Below the pieces are notes generated by a model. The model was not told the DNA's origin and ran no database searches. It worked only from the letters and a program-made list of their open reading frames with translations. Below are positions 43,259 to 54,565 of a DNA stretch of 64,000 nucleotides, in pieces. The stretch comes from Ophiosphaerella korrae (taxonomy: Eukaryota > Ascomycota > Dothideomycetes > Pleosporales > Phaeosphaeriaceae). The stretch lies in assembly GCA_028456385.1 (NCBI GenBank), contig JALNQF010000002.1, positions 186,001 to 250,000 on the forward strand, read 5' to 3'. Made by a program: the position numbers and the translations under genes. Position 1 is the stretch's first letter. Every line of letters starts with the position of its first letter.

Positions 43259-45010
43259 CTAGAGGAAGTCAGCAAGAACGTCCCCAGGATGGGTAGTGTA
43301 CGCACAGTCATGTCTACTCTCAGGGTCCGCATTAGGGGATGTGTAAGCGCTACGCTCAGCTTTGTATGCGGCAGGGTAAAACTCCGGTGCAGTTGCCCTA
43401 TACGCCGTGTAGGGCGTCGAAGGCTGCACGGCACCTTCTGCCTGCCAATTGGCGTTGGCATAGCCTGTCGGCTGATTGTAGTCTACACTGACCACCCCAT
43501 CTTGAGGGCGTGACATCCCAGCAGATCGGTGTTGAGCCTGCATTCTCGCCTGCAAGCTGATGTACGCGTACAGGATGACCATGGATGGCTGGCTTACGAT
43601 TACGGGGGGCCAGCACCAAGTTTTGCAAAAATCAAGCTTGGTAGACTTGGGCTGAGCCTCGACCTGGACGTACGACTCTTCACGCATTGGGGGGAAGCCC
43701 GGTTCAAGCAATAGGACTGGCGTGCCGTCCGTTCTAAACTTTGGAAAATGTGACATGCTCAGGCATTGATGCGGTGGGTGACAGCTCTCTTGTCTTCGTG
43801 CTGCTGGATTGAAGTAGATGTTGTCTTCAAATCGTTTGATGCGGAGATAGCGACAGTACGGGTAATTGCTGTGCACCACGAGTACAGGAGCACCCAGTGT
43901 TGACGAACCCGCCAAATTCGGCAGCATGATAACCATGCCGGCTTGGATAATGCTCATCATTTGAGGGAGCGGCTTGTAGATGTACCGATTCTGGTCGGCT
44001 TCCAATTGTTGAACGCGACGGCCGATCTTGTAGAAATCTGATGGATGAACTTGTACATTAACAGCCCATTCGTCTAGATTTTCCCACTCGATCAAGAATC
44101 GCTGTTCGAGATTGACCCACGTGTCCAACTTCATGGCGTGCGATCCTGGTGCCAGTCGAAGTGTATATGGATCATCGTATTCGTTGCTAGAGCCTAAGCG
44201 CAGAGCCATGTTGAGCTCACGAATGGCGTAAGGACGCTCTTTTGTCATAGCATAAAAGAATACATGGAGGCCCTCTACCTCCGTTATTAGGACTGGATGG
44301 AGAAAGAAGCCACGCTGTTGTTTCTGGTTGTGTATGGAAGAGCGTGGGATTGCTTGTCCATCGGGCAAGAAGTATACTTTTCCAGGGGAAGGAGGCGAAC
44401 GTATAGGCTTACGAGGAGGAGGTCTTAATCGTGGCCTCAGTAGCGCCTTCGGCATATGAGATCTCCCTGCCGTCAATGAGAGTTTTTCGAAATCAACTTG
44501 AAGATTCTCGGGAGTTGATGTCGATGGCATTACCGAAGATGATGCGTTGGAGGTTGCTGGTAGAGGAGATGTTTCTTGGACCTGCTCGGGCATCGTCTCT
44601 GCAATATCATGGATGGCATATTCATCAATCCGTTTATGATCCAATGCTGAAGCTCCATCATACTCAGAACAAGAGCTAAGAGACTTCGGCACTGATGGGA
44701 GTTTCCGGTCCTGCAACTCCGTATTTGTCGTGTGGTTCTTGGTATAACCATCAAAACTTGAAATCATATATGGGGTCACAGAATCTAGCTCCTTTCCGCT
44801 ATCAGTCATTATTTGGAGGCTAGGTGGGCTGTGTTGGCCCGCATTTGCGGTGCCAATGATTGTACCGGTATCAATACTGTGCTGCACCGCATTTCGCGGC
44901 CGATGGTGGGAAGAATATTGGGCCACACGCTTGTACTCTCGTTGAGAGGGGGTTATATTGGTACTCGAGGATGTCCATTCAAGCGGTAGGTATTGATGTT
45001 TCTTGACCAT
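43259..45010 (-). CDS. uncharacterised fungal protein, 583 aa
   Basis: Single coding exon starting MVKKHQYLPLEW. I place the start at 45010 because an intron with GTGAGT donor, CTAAC branch and TAG acceptor (45033-45087) lies just upstream; splicing it into the upstream open frame would give a stop, so it is best read as a 5'-UTR intron. Residues about 1-200 are disordered. The folded part begins near KVYFLPDGQAIPRSS and contains HPVLITEVEGLHVFFYAMT, LEQRFLIEWENLDEW, IIQAGMVIMLPNLAGSS, GAPVLVVHSNYPYCRYLRI and PVIVSQPSMVILYAYISLQA. It ends in a Tyr/Ala-rich tail. No catalytic motif is apparent. One block resembles the orphan at 29783-30529. Confidence 0.7.
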   Translation of the reverse strand: MVKKHQYLPLEWTSSSTNITPSQREYKRVAQYSSHHRPRNAVQHSIDTGTIIGTANAGQHSPPSLQIMTDSGKELDSVTPYMISSFDGYTKNHTTNTELQDRKLPSVPKSLSSCSEYDGASALDHKRIDEYAIHDIAETMPEQVQETSPLPATSNASSSVMPSTSTPENLQVDFEKLSLTAGRSHMPKALLRPRLRPPPRKPIRSPPSPGKVYFLPDGQAIPRSSIHNQKQQRGFFLHPVLITEVEGLHVFFYAMTKERPYAIRELNMALRLGSSNEYDDPYTLRLAPGSHAMKLDTWVNLEQRFLIEWENLDEWAVNVQVHPSDFYKIGRRVQQLEADQNRYIYKPLPQMMSIIQAGMVIMLPNLAGSSTLGAPVLVVHSNYPYCRYLRIKRFEDNIYFNPAARRQESCHPPHQCLSMSHFPKFRTDGTPVLLLEPGFPPMREESYVQVEAQPKSTKLDFCKTWCWPPVIVSQPSMVILYAYISLQARMQAQHRSAGMSRPQDGVVSVDYNQPTGYANANWQAEGAVQPSTPYTAYRATAPEFYPAAYKAERSAYTSPNADPESRHDCAYTTHPGDVLADFL

Positions 45011-46232
45011 AGCTAACTTCCAATCTATAGGGCTAGAGAAATGAGCGTTAGTGGAGGCCGCTAAAAGAGCTAGGGTGGGATACTCACGATAGACTAGGAA
45101 GCCTTTATGGTCGCTACCTAGCCTGGAACCGTTGATTGAAGTGGTAACACAATGTTGATTGAAGCTAGACCTTATACTTTGGCTTTGACTTTGACGAGCT
45201 TTGAGTGTGAATACGGTTAGCGATAGTATTGCTGAGAAGTAGGAGTAGAACCCGCGGTGTATGTGACGCGCTAAACATAGGAAGGAATGCCTAAATGTGA
45301 GGTGAATAACACATAACACAATCATCCACTGTTTCCCCGCAGGTAGTAGGTAGCTCGCTGCATCATTGGCGAACGCTGCGCGCTTGGCATCAACACCACA
45401 TTCTCCTAGGCAACAATGTACCGTGATCGAAGGATTTATTTATTATCCCCAGTAATCCGTAATTTGATTATCTAACACTGATTGCTCAGGTACGGGGTGG
45501 CGGGCATTGTTGTGTTCCAGTCATAGCAAACCACGCCGACTCCAGAGCGATTACGGCGATCATTTGCTGTCTGATCGACAAGAAAGAAATCTTGGAATGT
45601 GACGGAATCTTACTAGCCGCCGATTAATTAGATATACTATCAATGATAGCCCCTGGGTGTATCTGTCGAAGCTAGTTCAGCGGGTAATCCACATCGCTTT
45701 AAACACGCATGATTGCAGGTTATAGCTAGTTTTTGTAACACATTAAAGCCAAATACTTGGAGATTGAGCTCCCTATGGCAGTGCTGTGCTCACTAGAGTG
45801 GCTTACCGGGGCAGGATCCCAATCTCCAGCAAGTATCCTCCGTACTCACTAGGTATCGCAATAATGGTCACATCATGAGACAGGTCCTGTGAAGGTCGAC
45901 CAACACTGGAAATGAATAATTTCCCGTTTTTGCATCGCACCCATGGGCTCAGCTTCACAAACAAGGCCGAAATGCGTCGTGTTGCATTCGAGCGAAGTGA
46001 ACGAAGTGAGTTGATGTTGTTTGCTATCACGTGGAATGACTACTGAAATTGATAAGCGAGATCGCCATGCCGATGCAAGGGCAAGATGCAGCCATCGCGA
46101 TTTCATTGCACGCCTCCTGCACATTAATAATAGGCTTCCACGTGGGAAGCGACCCCAACTTAAATCCTACAAACATCATCACTCTTTAACTAACCTTCCC
46201 CTTAACACTAAACCAACAGTCAACGGCACAAC
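45011..46232. other. intergenic between divergent genes
   Basis: 1.2 kb holding the 5' UTR intron of the minus-strand orphan (45033-45087) and the promoters of both neighbours. A pyrimidine-rich stretch precedes the + strand start at 46233. Confidence 0.5.
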
Positions 46233-47029
46233 ATGTCTACTCAAATCAGCGATCTCAGACCCCTCGATTTACAGCCTGTAGAGCACCAACATGGAGTGCC
46301 ACAGCGCAATGAAACCTTCGCTTTCGATCACCACGATGCCAACATACACGTGTTACTGTGTGCGTCTGGATCTGTCGCCACAATTAAAATACCAAACATG
46401 ATCAGATCCTTGGGAAAGCACAAAAACGTGCGAATAAGACTTATTTTCACAGCCGCAGCCACGAACTTCCTGCAGGGTCAAAGCGCAGAACAGCCCTCGA
46501 TTGCAGATGTGGAAACGCTCCCAAATGTAGATGGCGTCTACTTTGACGCCAACGAATGGGCAGAGCCCTGGTTGCGGGGCAACAAAATTCTACACATCGA
46601 GCTACGGCGGTGGGCATTGCGCCCCTCAGTGCCAACGAACTCGCCAAGATTACACAGGGTTGGTCAGATAATTTACTTCTTTCAGTTGTGCGCGCTTGGG
46701 ATACAACCGGATTGATAGATCCGTTGAGAGATATACCTGGTGTAACGTGGCCGGATAGAGAAGCTGCTGAAGGTTCAATAAGAAAGAAGAGTATACTAGT
46801 CGCACCTAGTATGAATACTGCCATGTGGTTTCAGCCGATCACGAAGAAGCAGATCCATGTCCTCGATGAAGAATGGGGTGTCAGTAATGGAGGTTGGTTT
46901 GAGGTGTTGCAGCCAATGGAGAAAGAACTTGCATGTGGGGATGTAGGAGGAGGGGCCATGAAAGACTGTAGGGAGATCGTAGGCGTCATTGAGGATAGGC
47001 TTGGCCTAATTGGCGACATAAAGAATTGA
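46233..47029 (+). pseudogene. phosphopantothenoylcysteine decarboxylase (Hal3/Cab3-type flavoprotein) with a frameshift
   Basis: Enzyme of coenzyme A synthesis: it decarboxylates 4'-phosphopantothenoylcysteine using FMN. The first frame (from ATG 46233) gives ANIHVLLCASGSVATIKIPN (flavin phosphate loop), EWAEPWLRGNKILHIELRRW with the catalytic His of the HIELRRWA block. At about 46612 the match jumps frame to IAPLSANELAKITQGWSDN (the PASANT motif), APSMNTAMWFQP (the P-x-MNxxMW motif) and ACGDVGGGAM. The family reads about four residues (like D-[IV]-M-V) between RRWA and IAPLSAN; here they are absent, consistent with a loss of 13 bases (any 3n+1). No intron signals explain it. Coding up to and after the break is otherwise intact, so the lesion is recent or an assembly error. 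As CoA synthesis is essential, another functional copy or an error is expected. Confidence 0.8.
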
Positions 47030-47836
47030 TATCCTCTACCTTCACACCTAGAAGCTCCTCGACTGTTCGTTCCTGATTTGGCTGTCGAATCCCGTCACCT
47101 GACCCTCTTCGTGTAGACCACCATGGAAACCTGCAATGACTTCTGCGCTTGTTGATATTCCGGATCCTATCTACCTACTTCCCTCCAGCCCCATTTAGAT
47201 TATCCATCACCAGCTCAGCTTAACTCCAATCTGGAGTCCTTCATGGATCCGAGAAGACTCATAAAAGCAGGATCATTTGGCAAGAGGTCGTCGGCATAGT
47301 AGAACCTCACCAGAGCAAAAATGATCTGGTAGCGATAATTTTATACCCTTTTTTACGCTAGATTTGCGTAATGCTATACATATCGCAACGATTCTCATGT
47401 AAGAGTACCCCATCGGCCCAAGTCTCAACGCAACTGTTCACACCATATCAGGAGATTAGCCCATTGAGAAATACTCTCGTAGATAGTCCTAATACGGTTC
47501 GCTTAATACAGGATCAAGCCGGATGGGAAAGGAGAACAGATACGTTACTAGACAGAAGATATTGAGAATTTTGTTGTAGTTGTAGATTGTATTAACTGGA
47601 ATTGGTAAAACGTATGAATGTTGAACAGTGCTGGGGGCTTATGTTTAGCAAACGCTGGGGCCTTTACCTGTTTGTTATTTTATGGAAAATCCCAACTATG
47701 ATTCACTAGGTCGTTGATCCTACAAATTGCTGAAGCCTTTTCTCTACCCACCCTCTGACCTCTCAACCACCCCACAACTTACGAGCCATTTCACTTCGAA
47801 TCAATCGCCACGCACACTATCAACTAACTGCACACA
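47030..47836. other. intergenic, 0.8 kb
   Basis: 3' flank of the decarboxylase gene and promoter of the kinase gene; no further gene. CT- and CA-rich just before the start at 47837. Confidence 0.5.
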
Positions 47837-49026
47837 ATGGCCTCAAGGAAACCCAAGAAAGGCGATGCTATTATCAACAAGATCAAGCCTTCTGTAAGGT
47901 ATTTTGCTGTGGAATAAGTGCGAACTTATACTAATATCAACAGGTGCTCGGCACGCAACATAAAATTAGCCAACTACGACATCCTAAGCGAAGCAAGGTT
48001 ACTAAAGCGGTGCCAAAGAGTCAGAAAAAGTCCAGGAGCAAATACAAAGAGCTCGTCGAACAAGTCTCCACATTGGAAGTCAGCTCAAAGTCTCTATCGA
48101 GCCGCCCTCAATACCCGCCAAATGATACTCCACATAGACTGCTACAAGGACCTTCAAAGCTGCAAGCATACGACTTTGAAATTGGTGGTACACTCGGGAA
48201 TGGGAAGTTCGGTCGCGTCTACCTCGCGCGCCATCTCGCCACAAACTACGTCTGCGCGCTCAAAGTCGTGTCCAAAGCAAACTGCTCAACAAGTGAGGAA
48301 GAGCACATAGTCCGTCGAGAGATGGAAGTTCATCAAAACCTCGCACACAAGAACATTCTGAAGCTGCTCGCCTGGTTTCACGACGAGAAGTCCATATACC
48401 TAGTTCTCGAGTACGCGCCAGGCGGCAGCTTATACACACGGCTGAAAAAGCAGCCTGGCGGCCGCTTCGACGAGCGCTCGACAGCACACTACATAGCGCA
48501 GATAGCCGAAGCGCTTCGATACATGCATAACAAGAAGATTATCCATCGCGACATCAAGCCTGAAAACATACTCCTTGGTCTCCATCAGGAGATCAAGCTC
48601 GCCGACTTCGGATACTCGGTGCACTCCGAGTCTGGTTTTCGATCCACAATGTGCGGTACCATGGACTACTTATCACCTGAGATGATGATTATGATGCTAA
48701 GGCCTGGGAAAAGCAAGGAGTATTACACAAAGGCGATTGACCAGTGGAGTCTAGGGGTGCTGGCGTACGAGCTACTGGTGGGTAGACCACCGTTTGAGTC
48801 GAAAAACGTGACGGCGACGCAAAAGAAGATTGCAAAGTATAAGGGCACAGGCATCAAGTTTCCTAAATACATGAGCGAGGGGGCACGAAGCTTGGTCACC
48901 GCATTGCTAGATGTGGATGCGGAGAAGCGAATGACGCTCGATGAGGTCTTGGTGCATCCTTGGGTTTCACAGCATGTCGAGAAGTCTGCGCAGTCGGGGA
49001 TTCGCTCTATTGACAGGGTGTGCTAG
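47837..49026 (+). CDS. Aurora-type serine/threonine kinase (Ipl1/Ark1)
   Basis: Aurora kinases correct kinetochore-microtubule attachment as the catalytic part of the chromosomal passenger complex. Two exons, 47837-47893 and 47944-49026, with a 50-nt intron, 379 residues. The basic N-terminus is short (MASRKPKKGDAIINKIKPS). Kinase motifs: GNGKFGRVYLARH, CALKVVSK (lysine), EEHIVRREMEVHQNLAHKN (typical Aurora helix C), the catalytic loop IHRDIKPENILL, DFGYSVHSESGFRSTMCGTM and DYLSPEMM. The Aurora activation segment is usually DFGWSVH; here Trp is replaced by Tyr. The only Aurora in the window; fungi normally have one, so Ipl1 function is likely. Confidence 0.9.
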
Positions 49027-49377
49027 TTAAGGAGATGATTGAGCTGTCCCTGCAAAGGACTGATTGAAAATCATCAGTGTTTTCCCGGATCGGTAACATT
49101 GTTGCAGATAGATTCATACACTGTGATTGATCATGTTATCTCGTCTACCTAGATCTTAGCCCATAATCTTTTAAGTTTACGTCAAACAGCAAATATTTTT
49201 AGTACTGCACTTGACGTCACACGAATAATCAAAGGTTGCACGAGAATTAATACACAACAGCAGGCAAGAGATAAGGATAGCCAATTGAGAGAAACATAAC
49301 AAATATGGTATCATTTATACAACCAAAGAACCGGGATCCCGCTGTCTATTATATAGATGTGCAATATACGCTCAATA
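49027..49377. other. intergenic between convergent genes
   Basis: 3' flanks of the kinase and peptidase genes; AT-rich, no feature seen. Confidence 0.5.
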
Positions 49378-51686
49378 TCACCATGCCACTTCCATCATTG
49401 CCGCAGCCATCAAAGCAACAGCAAACGCAGCAAGCATGCCACTATTCTTTGCACTCGATGCAGCATTATTCTTGCTGCCAGTCGCCGGTGCAGCCGGCTG
49501 ATCGCCAGCCTTTAGGTCCGAAGCGCCAAACGGCTTGAATCCGCCGCTAATTGAGCTCTTGTGTTTTGTTGACCCTGACACGCATTTGGAATCATCTTGG
49601 AATGCGCTCCAGGCTTGTTTCCACGCCGCGTCTGGATCGGCGTATGTTTCTGCGGTGTAGAAAATCCTGCAATCTGCAGCCTCGTAGATGAACTGAAGGG
49701 GAGTTGCAGTCTTGTCGCCTTTGCGGATCTGGTCCTGGGACTGCACGCGAGATGAGGAGTCGCCGACGCGGACAGCAATGCGGGGAACATTGGCGAGTGC
49801 AGAGAGAGTGGCGTCGTTCTTTGCACTGGCCAGTCCAATCGCTGAAGAGATATTGATCATGTTGCCTGCGTACTGCGGGAACGTGAACATGGGAATGACT
49901 TCTCCGCCCTTAGATCCGGTGATGGTTTGGATAGGCTTATTTTCTGGGCGTCCGCCAACTGTAACAGCTTTCACGCTAGCAATGTTCTTGAGCTCCTCAT
50001 GGAATGAAGCGCAAGATGAGCCACAGAGTGCATCGGTGAACATGACTACATTGTTAGCGTCGAAAAGTGTAGGACGGCTGCCATTGACAAAGTTGAACCC
50101 GTTGGGCAAGATGGAAATACGGTCTGCGCTGGAGTACTGGGAAATGTTAGTGTTGATCTGCGAACTTCTGCCTGCAGAAAACTTACATTGTAGCGCATAG
50201 TGACGGTGAATTTGTCTGAGTTCAGGTCGAGCGGACCATTGAATTCATCCCAGCTTGCAAAGTTGGTGCCATCCGCCTTTCTGAAGTGCCAGTACGCCCA
50301 GTAACGGTAGATACTTGTGTTTTCGATTGCCTCGCCCGCGGCTCTCCTGTACTTGGAAGACAGATCTGTACTGCTTCGAATCTCGTTCACTGCATCACCA
50401 ATTTTTACGAATTGGTCAGATGCTCGATACCTTTGACCAGAGAAAGGATCCAGTTGAGGGAAAAGTTGCATGAAAGCGTCTAGTAGAAGATTGGTGTTAC
50501 CGCCGCCATTCTCGCGCAAATCGATGATCAGCTTTGTCTTCTTTTGTTCTGCGCACTTGGAGAGGAAGGTTTTGACGGTGGCCTGAAACTCATTGTTGAA
50601 CGCGGTTTCCCCTTTTGTTTCGGGGTTGCTGAAAGAGATGATCTTGAGCACAGCAACATCTGTGAAGCCTTGGCCAGTCAAAAAATAGCCAGCAACGACA
50701 CCGCTCTTGGCCTCAACGACAGCAGTTGGATAGCCACTGGTAGGAAGAACCTGACGCTTGTTACGAGTATGATAATCACCATGAGGAATTGTCATGACAG
50801 GACCAGGTCCACGTGGCGAAACTATACCTGAATCCTTGTCTGTGGAATCAGCTGTTTGAGACGATGCGCCAGTCAGAGATCCTGTACAGAACTTTTGAAA
50901 AAAGGATTGTCCGTCTGTTACTCCGGTAAAGCTGAGCCCATCTGCTAGGACGGCAATATTGGTTGTGGATGCGGTCGTGCCATTTGACCACTTGATATCT
51001 GTGTTGTTTCCATCAAACTTTCTTTGTGATGCAAAGGCTCCTACATGGTCGGTATCGCCTTTAGAGAACATGCTATTGATTTGACCATCCGAGTCGATAT
51101 ACTGTGAATAAGCCACCGACTTCAAGAAATCATAAGGGTTCTGGCCATTGATTTGTGAGACATCAGAGACGCGACGATTTCCTGCAGCGAGCAACGCAAT
51201 GTCCTCATGGACGTAAATCTTAGGGAGGGATTTTCCATCTGACGAAACAGAAGCAATATTGAACCGCCGCTTCCAATCGAATACCTGGAGAATGTCGGGC
51301 GAATAGTTGAAATGAAAGTTACCGGTACGGACGGTGATGTTCTGAATGGCGAGTTGGACGGCATACTCGCTTTGGAATGAACCGAGGTTGTTCTTGATCT
51401 TGTCGAGTTCCCCTATTATGTCCAACGGCCCAAACTCCCAATCGCTTCCAGGATTTTTGAACCATATCAACTCAGATTGGAACTGCCATACTATTTTTAA
51501 TTCATCGATGAGCTTTTGATTTCCTGAAGTATCAACGGGAACTGAATTCAAACAGTCGAAAGCCGCTTGGGCAGGGATTGGTGCTGATGTTGAACGGGCT
51601 AGGGCGGCCGAAACGGAAGCGCACGGTTGGCCAGATTGAGCGGCCACAAGTGCCGCAGAGGCAAAGAAAACAGCGCTCTTAAACAT
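49378..51686 (-). CDS. secreted S41-family (tail-specific protease-like) peptidase, probably GPI-anchored
   Basis: Two exons, 51686-50187 and 50136-49378, with a 50-nt intron, 752 residues. Starts with a signal peptide (MFKSAVFFASAALVAAQSGQ). The N-terminal half carries the CPAF/S41-like region with many potential N-glycosylation sites (NIT, NNT, NGT). Residues about 400-680 hold the catalytic domain: KTKLIIDLRENGGGNTNLLL (S41 core strand), VMFTDALCGSSCASFHEEL (nucleophile Ser block) and VGGRPENKPIQTITGSKGGE. The C-terminus has a Lys/Ser spacer and a hydrophobic tail (GMLAAFAVALMAAAMMEVAW), consistent with GPI attachment. Substrate unknown; similar extracellular S41 proteins are widespread in plant-associated ascomycetes. 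The upstream start in the open frame at 51821 is less likely because it lacks a signal peptide. Confidence 0.85.
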
Positions 51687-52895
51687 TGTCCCACGAACGT
51701 TGGCGTCTAGAATAAGACGCTTATTTGACCTGTAAATGCTCCAATGCCCCAATGTAGATTGAAATCCGAAAAAAGATAGGAAATAACAGAGTAGAGGCGA
51801 CGTGAATGTCGCGAAACCCAAGGGTATGGGGTGGGGATCTGATGGAAAGGAGGATGCTCCCTAATATAACAAGCTGAAAGTATGGCACAGCAACATCTGA
51901 CAGCAGCTTTTCTACCCTTGGCCTAGTGCTGCCCCCGAGCCGCACAGCCAGAAACGGGCGTCCAAGACGAGGCATCACTGGCCCTAGGCGTGGGCGCTGC
52001 CTGAATAAGCTACCTTCGGCTGGGAGCTGAAGCAGCAATTTGTCCAATCACCGGTCTGAAACGTCAGATGTGGCGTCCATCGTAGGTCGCTTTCGAAGGA
52101 TTTCCCAAAGCACAGCCCCAGCTTGCGAATGGGACCCGGTTGGAACGGCAAACAGGAAATAAGCACTGGCGCCTAATAGAAAGTGGCCGCCAGCATGTCA
52201 GCTCTCGGTTGAAGCCGCTGATCCCGCGCCTCGACGAGAACACTTTCGCATGAGACGTTGTCTTTGTTCATGAGTTCGATGGTAGAATATGGGATGGGAG
52301 AGCCATTTGGCTTTGTCTCGCTCTCTCAGCTAGCTTCCGAGCGCATGGGGTCTATTGTCCAGACCCTTCACGACAAGGGACGGCGCCAGGTATCCCGCCA
52401 CATGCGCGATGGCACTAACTGGACATGGTATCGTAGCCCCCAAATTTGGAGCGCCTCGTAAGGCAACGTCTTGGTGCCTAGTCTCTGCATGATGCGCTGG
52501 TTTCATCGAGCAGCAATGTTTCAAAGCCCGTCCGCAGTTCGACCTGCCAGAGCTTCATCAAGCATCTTTCTGCGTTCATACCATTGTATAGCCAAGTATC
52601 TTCACTCTCATGTTGTGTTCACACACGCATCCGAGCATCTGTGGGGTACCCAGGTATCTTCCTATTAGATGGAATTTGTTCATGATCACTGCTATGTAAC
52701 TAGGCGTTCCCTCGGTCAAACACACGAGCATGGCTACGCCCAGTTGCTGCATGAATGCAGTCCATACGCTGACTGGAAACACATGTACAACAAGCCACAC
52801 TGCCATTACTGCTTTTGACTATTCGAACCACCCAGTTTTGACTTCACAGCCTATGCATCAGCCCGGTGAATCGAATACGTTTTGGAGTCGACGAA
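51687..52895. other. intergenic, 1.2 kb, no gene seen
   Basis: Promoter side of the peptidase gene and 3' flank of the P450; no coherent coding frame. Confidence 0.5.
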
Positions 52896-54565
52896 TCAGC
52901 CTCTTGCAGTCAGATTCACAATCACATCGCTTTGAGTGATAAATCCCGCATTCCACGTCTTCCACTCCCGCTGATGCGCCATTTCCATGTCGAATCGTCG
53001 CAGAAGTTCTGGAACTAGTTTGTGCATTTCTGATAGAGCAATCTGTATATTCTGGATCAGCACTTTCATTTCATAATCGGTGTCAGTATAACTTACGTTC
53101 TTGCCCACACACGTTCTCGTCCCAGCTCCGAACACTAGCATGCCCTTATCCATTGCAAAGGACCGCTCCTGAGACTCGAGCCAGCGCTCGGGTCTGAAGT
53201 CGTCCGCATCCGAGCCGAAGAGTGCTTTGTCGTGCTGTACAACAGCGGCATTTATGCCTGCCCAGTAACCTGATGGAATGTAGTGACCGCACAGCTCGAG
53301 GCCCTGGGCTGGCGAAACGCGACTCAATCGCACGGCAAAGCTAGGGAAGAGACGTGTAGCTTCTTTGACACTGGCGCAAATGTACGGAAGATGCAATGTT
53401 GCCTCGACGTACTGAACTGGTGTACTGAGTAGACCACGAGCTTCTGCGTCCCTCACTTCAGCGACGGCTTTGGCAAGTAATACAGGTCTTCTCATAAGAT
53501 AATAGAACACTGCACACATAGTCGATGCTGTAGAGTCGGCACCGGCCATGATGCCAGCCCATGCCTCTAATGTGATTTCTTTGTGAGTAAATCCAATGTC
53601 GCTACCACGTTCTCGCATGATTGAAAATAATTGAGACATGACATCGTACTGCTTGAGGTTATCTTCTTTCGTTTCGTTCATTTTTTCTTGTGCCATTTGC
53701 TTCGCTAGCTCTACGATTCGGCCTACAGCTTTGAAGTGCTTGGCCGTGCTGGGTACCATCATGGCCAGTACCATGATTGGTATCACCATGTATTTTGGGC
53801 CTGCAGCCGCAACGTGGAGAAGCTTAAGCGCGTTTGGCACTGAATCAATCATACCTCCAATATCTGTACCAGCTTCAAGGAAGCCGATTGTTTGGCCATG
53901 CTGAACGCGGCCAATAACATCATAGGAAAATAGCTCGATCCAGTGTCCAAGGTCAATGGACTCCTTGCGAGCTGCGAACTGCCGCATTCGTTTGATCAAA
54001 AGATTGATACAATCATCCATAGACGACTCGTTCTTAAGAACCATACCCATTTGATACACCGGACCCACGATCCTACGATGACGTGCGTGGTTCTCCTCGT
54101 TCAAATCTGTGAAGAGATCGGCTTGATCACTGATTCCTCTCGCTCGAAAGACTTCATACCAGGGCGTCTTTGGAAGTGGGTTTCGCTCTCGGTAGATAGT
54201 TGATATTGTAGATGGGTCACTACAGCTAACTTCATGGGGAGATATGCGAATTAGTGGGCCATACTTCCGATGAAGTTCTCGTTCGGCTTGCTCAATATCG
54301 CCTTGGGCCATACGGTACACTAGATGGATTTTAAGACGACCATAAAGTATGTTAGTGTTGATTGCTTACTATTCATATGTTAGTCTCATCGAGGTAGCTT
54401 CGAAGCGTTGTGTCCTGATTACCTTGACCATGTCCTTGATATTGCGGGCCATAGCGGTCCCGGAACGTGTGCGAGTGGATGCCAGGTCTTGCAATAGATT
54501 ATCCAACCAAACCAGTACGCCAATACAAATAGGACACTGTTTTTAATCGTGACGGTTTCATACAT
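52896..54565 (-). CDS. cytochrome P450 monooxygenase
   Basis: Membrane-bound haem monooxygenase, probably ER-anchored. Coding exons 54565-54424, 54319-53097 and 53042-52896, 503 residues. The N-terminal anchor is NSVLFVLAYWFGWIIYC, followed by the proline hinge HVPGPLWP. The oxygen-binding helix I motif is GIMAGADSTAST, helix K is KEATR, the PERF-like block is FRPERW, and the haem loop FGAGTRTCVGKN has its cysteine near residue 451. The 54-nt last intron (53043-53096) is open and a multiple of three, so retention would not stop translation. The first intron cannot be removed in frame by one splicing step; see the twin intron entry. It resembles the large fungal group that includes pisatin-demethylase-like enzymes; substrate unknown. 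No biosynthetic cluster surrounds it. Confidence 0.9.
54320..54423 (-). other. spliceosomal twin intron (stwintron, donor-interrupted) in the P450 gene
   Basis: On the minus strand the exon ends with TCA-A (54424). Next comes a G (54423), then a complete 54-nt intron (54422-54369: GTAATC donor, ACTAAC branch, ATAG end), then TAAGC. Removing that internal intron joins G to TAAGC and recreates a GTAAGC donor for a second intron (50 nt after joining; CTAAC branch, TAG acceptor at 54320). The final join A+TG restores the frame (RTWS-M-YRMAQGDIEQ). A single intron using either donor gives a frameshift. Confidence 0.82.

Noticed and set aside
52815..52830. ATTCGAACC as a T-loop of a minus-strand tRNA
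   Set aside because: The flanking bases do not form a T stem and no A box lies at the right distance.
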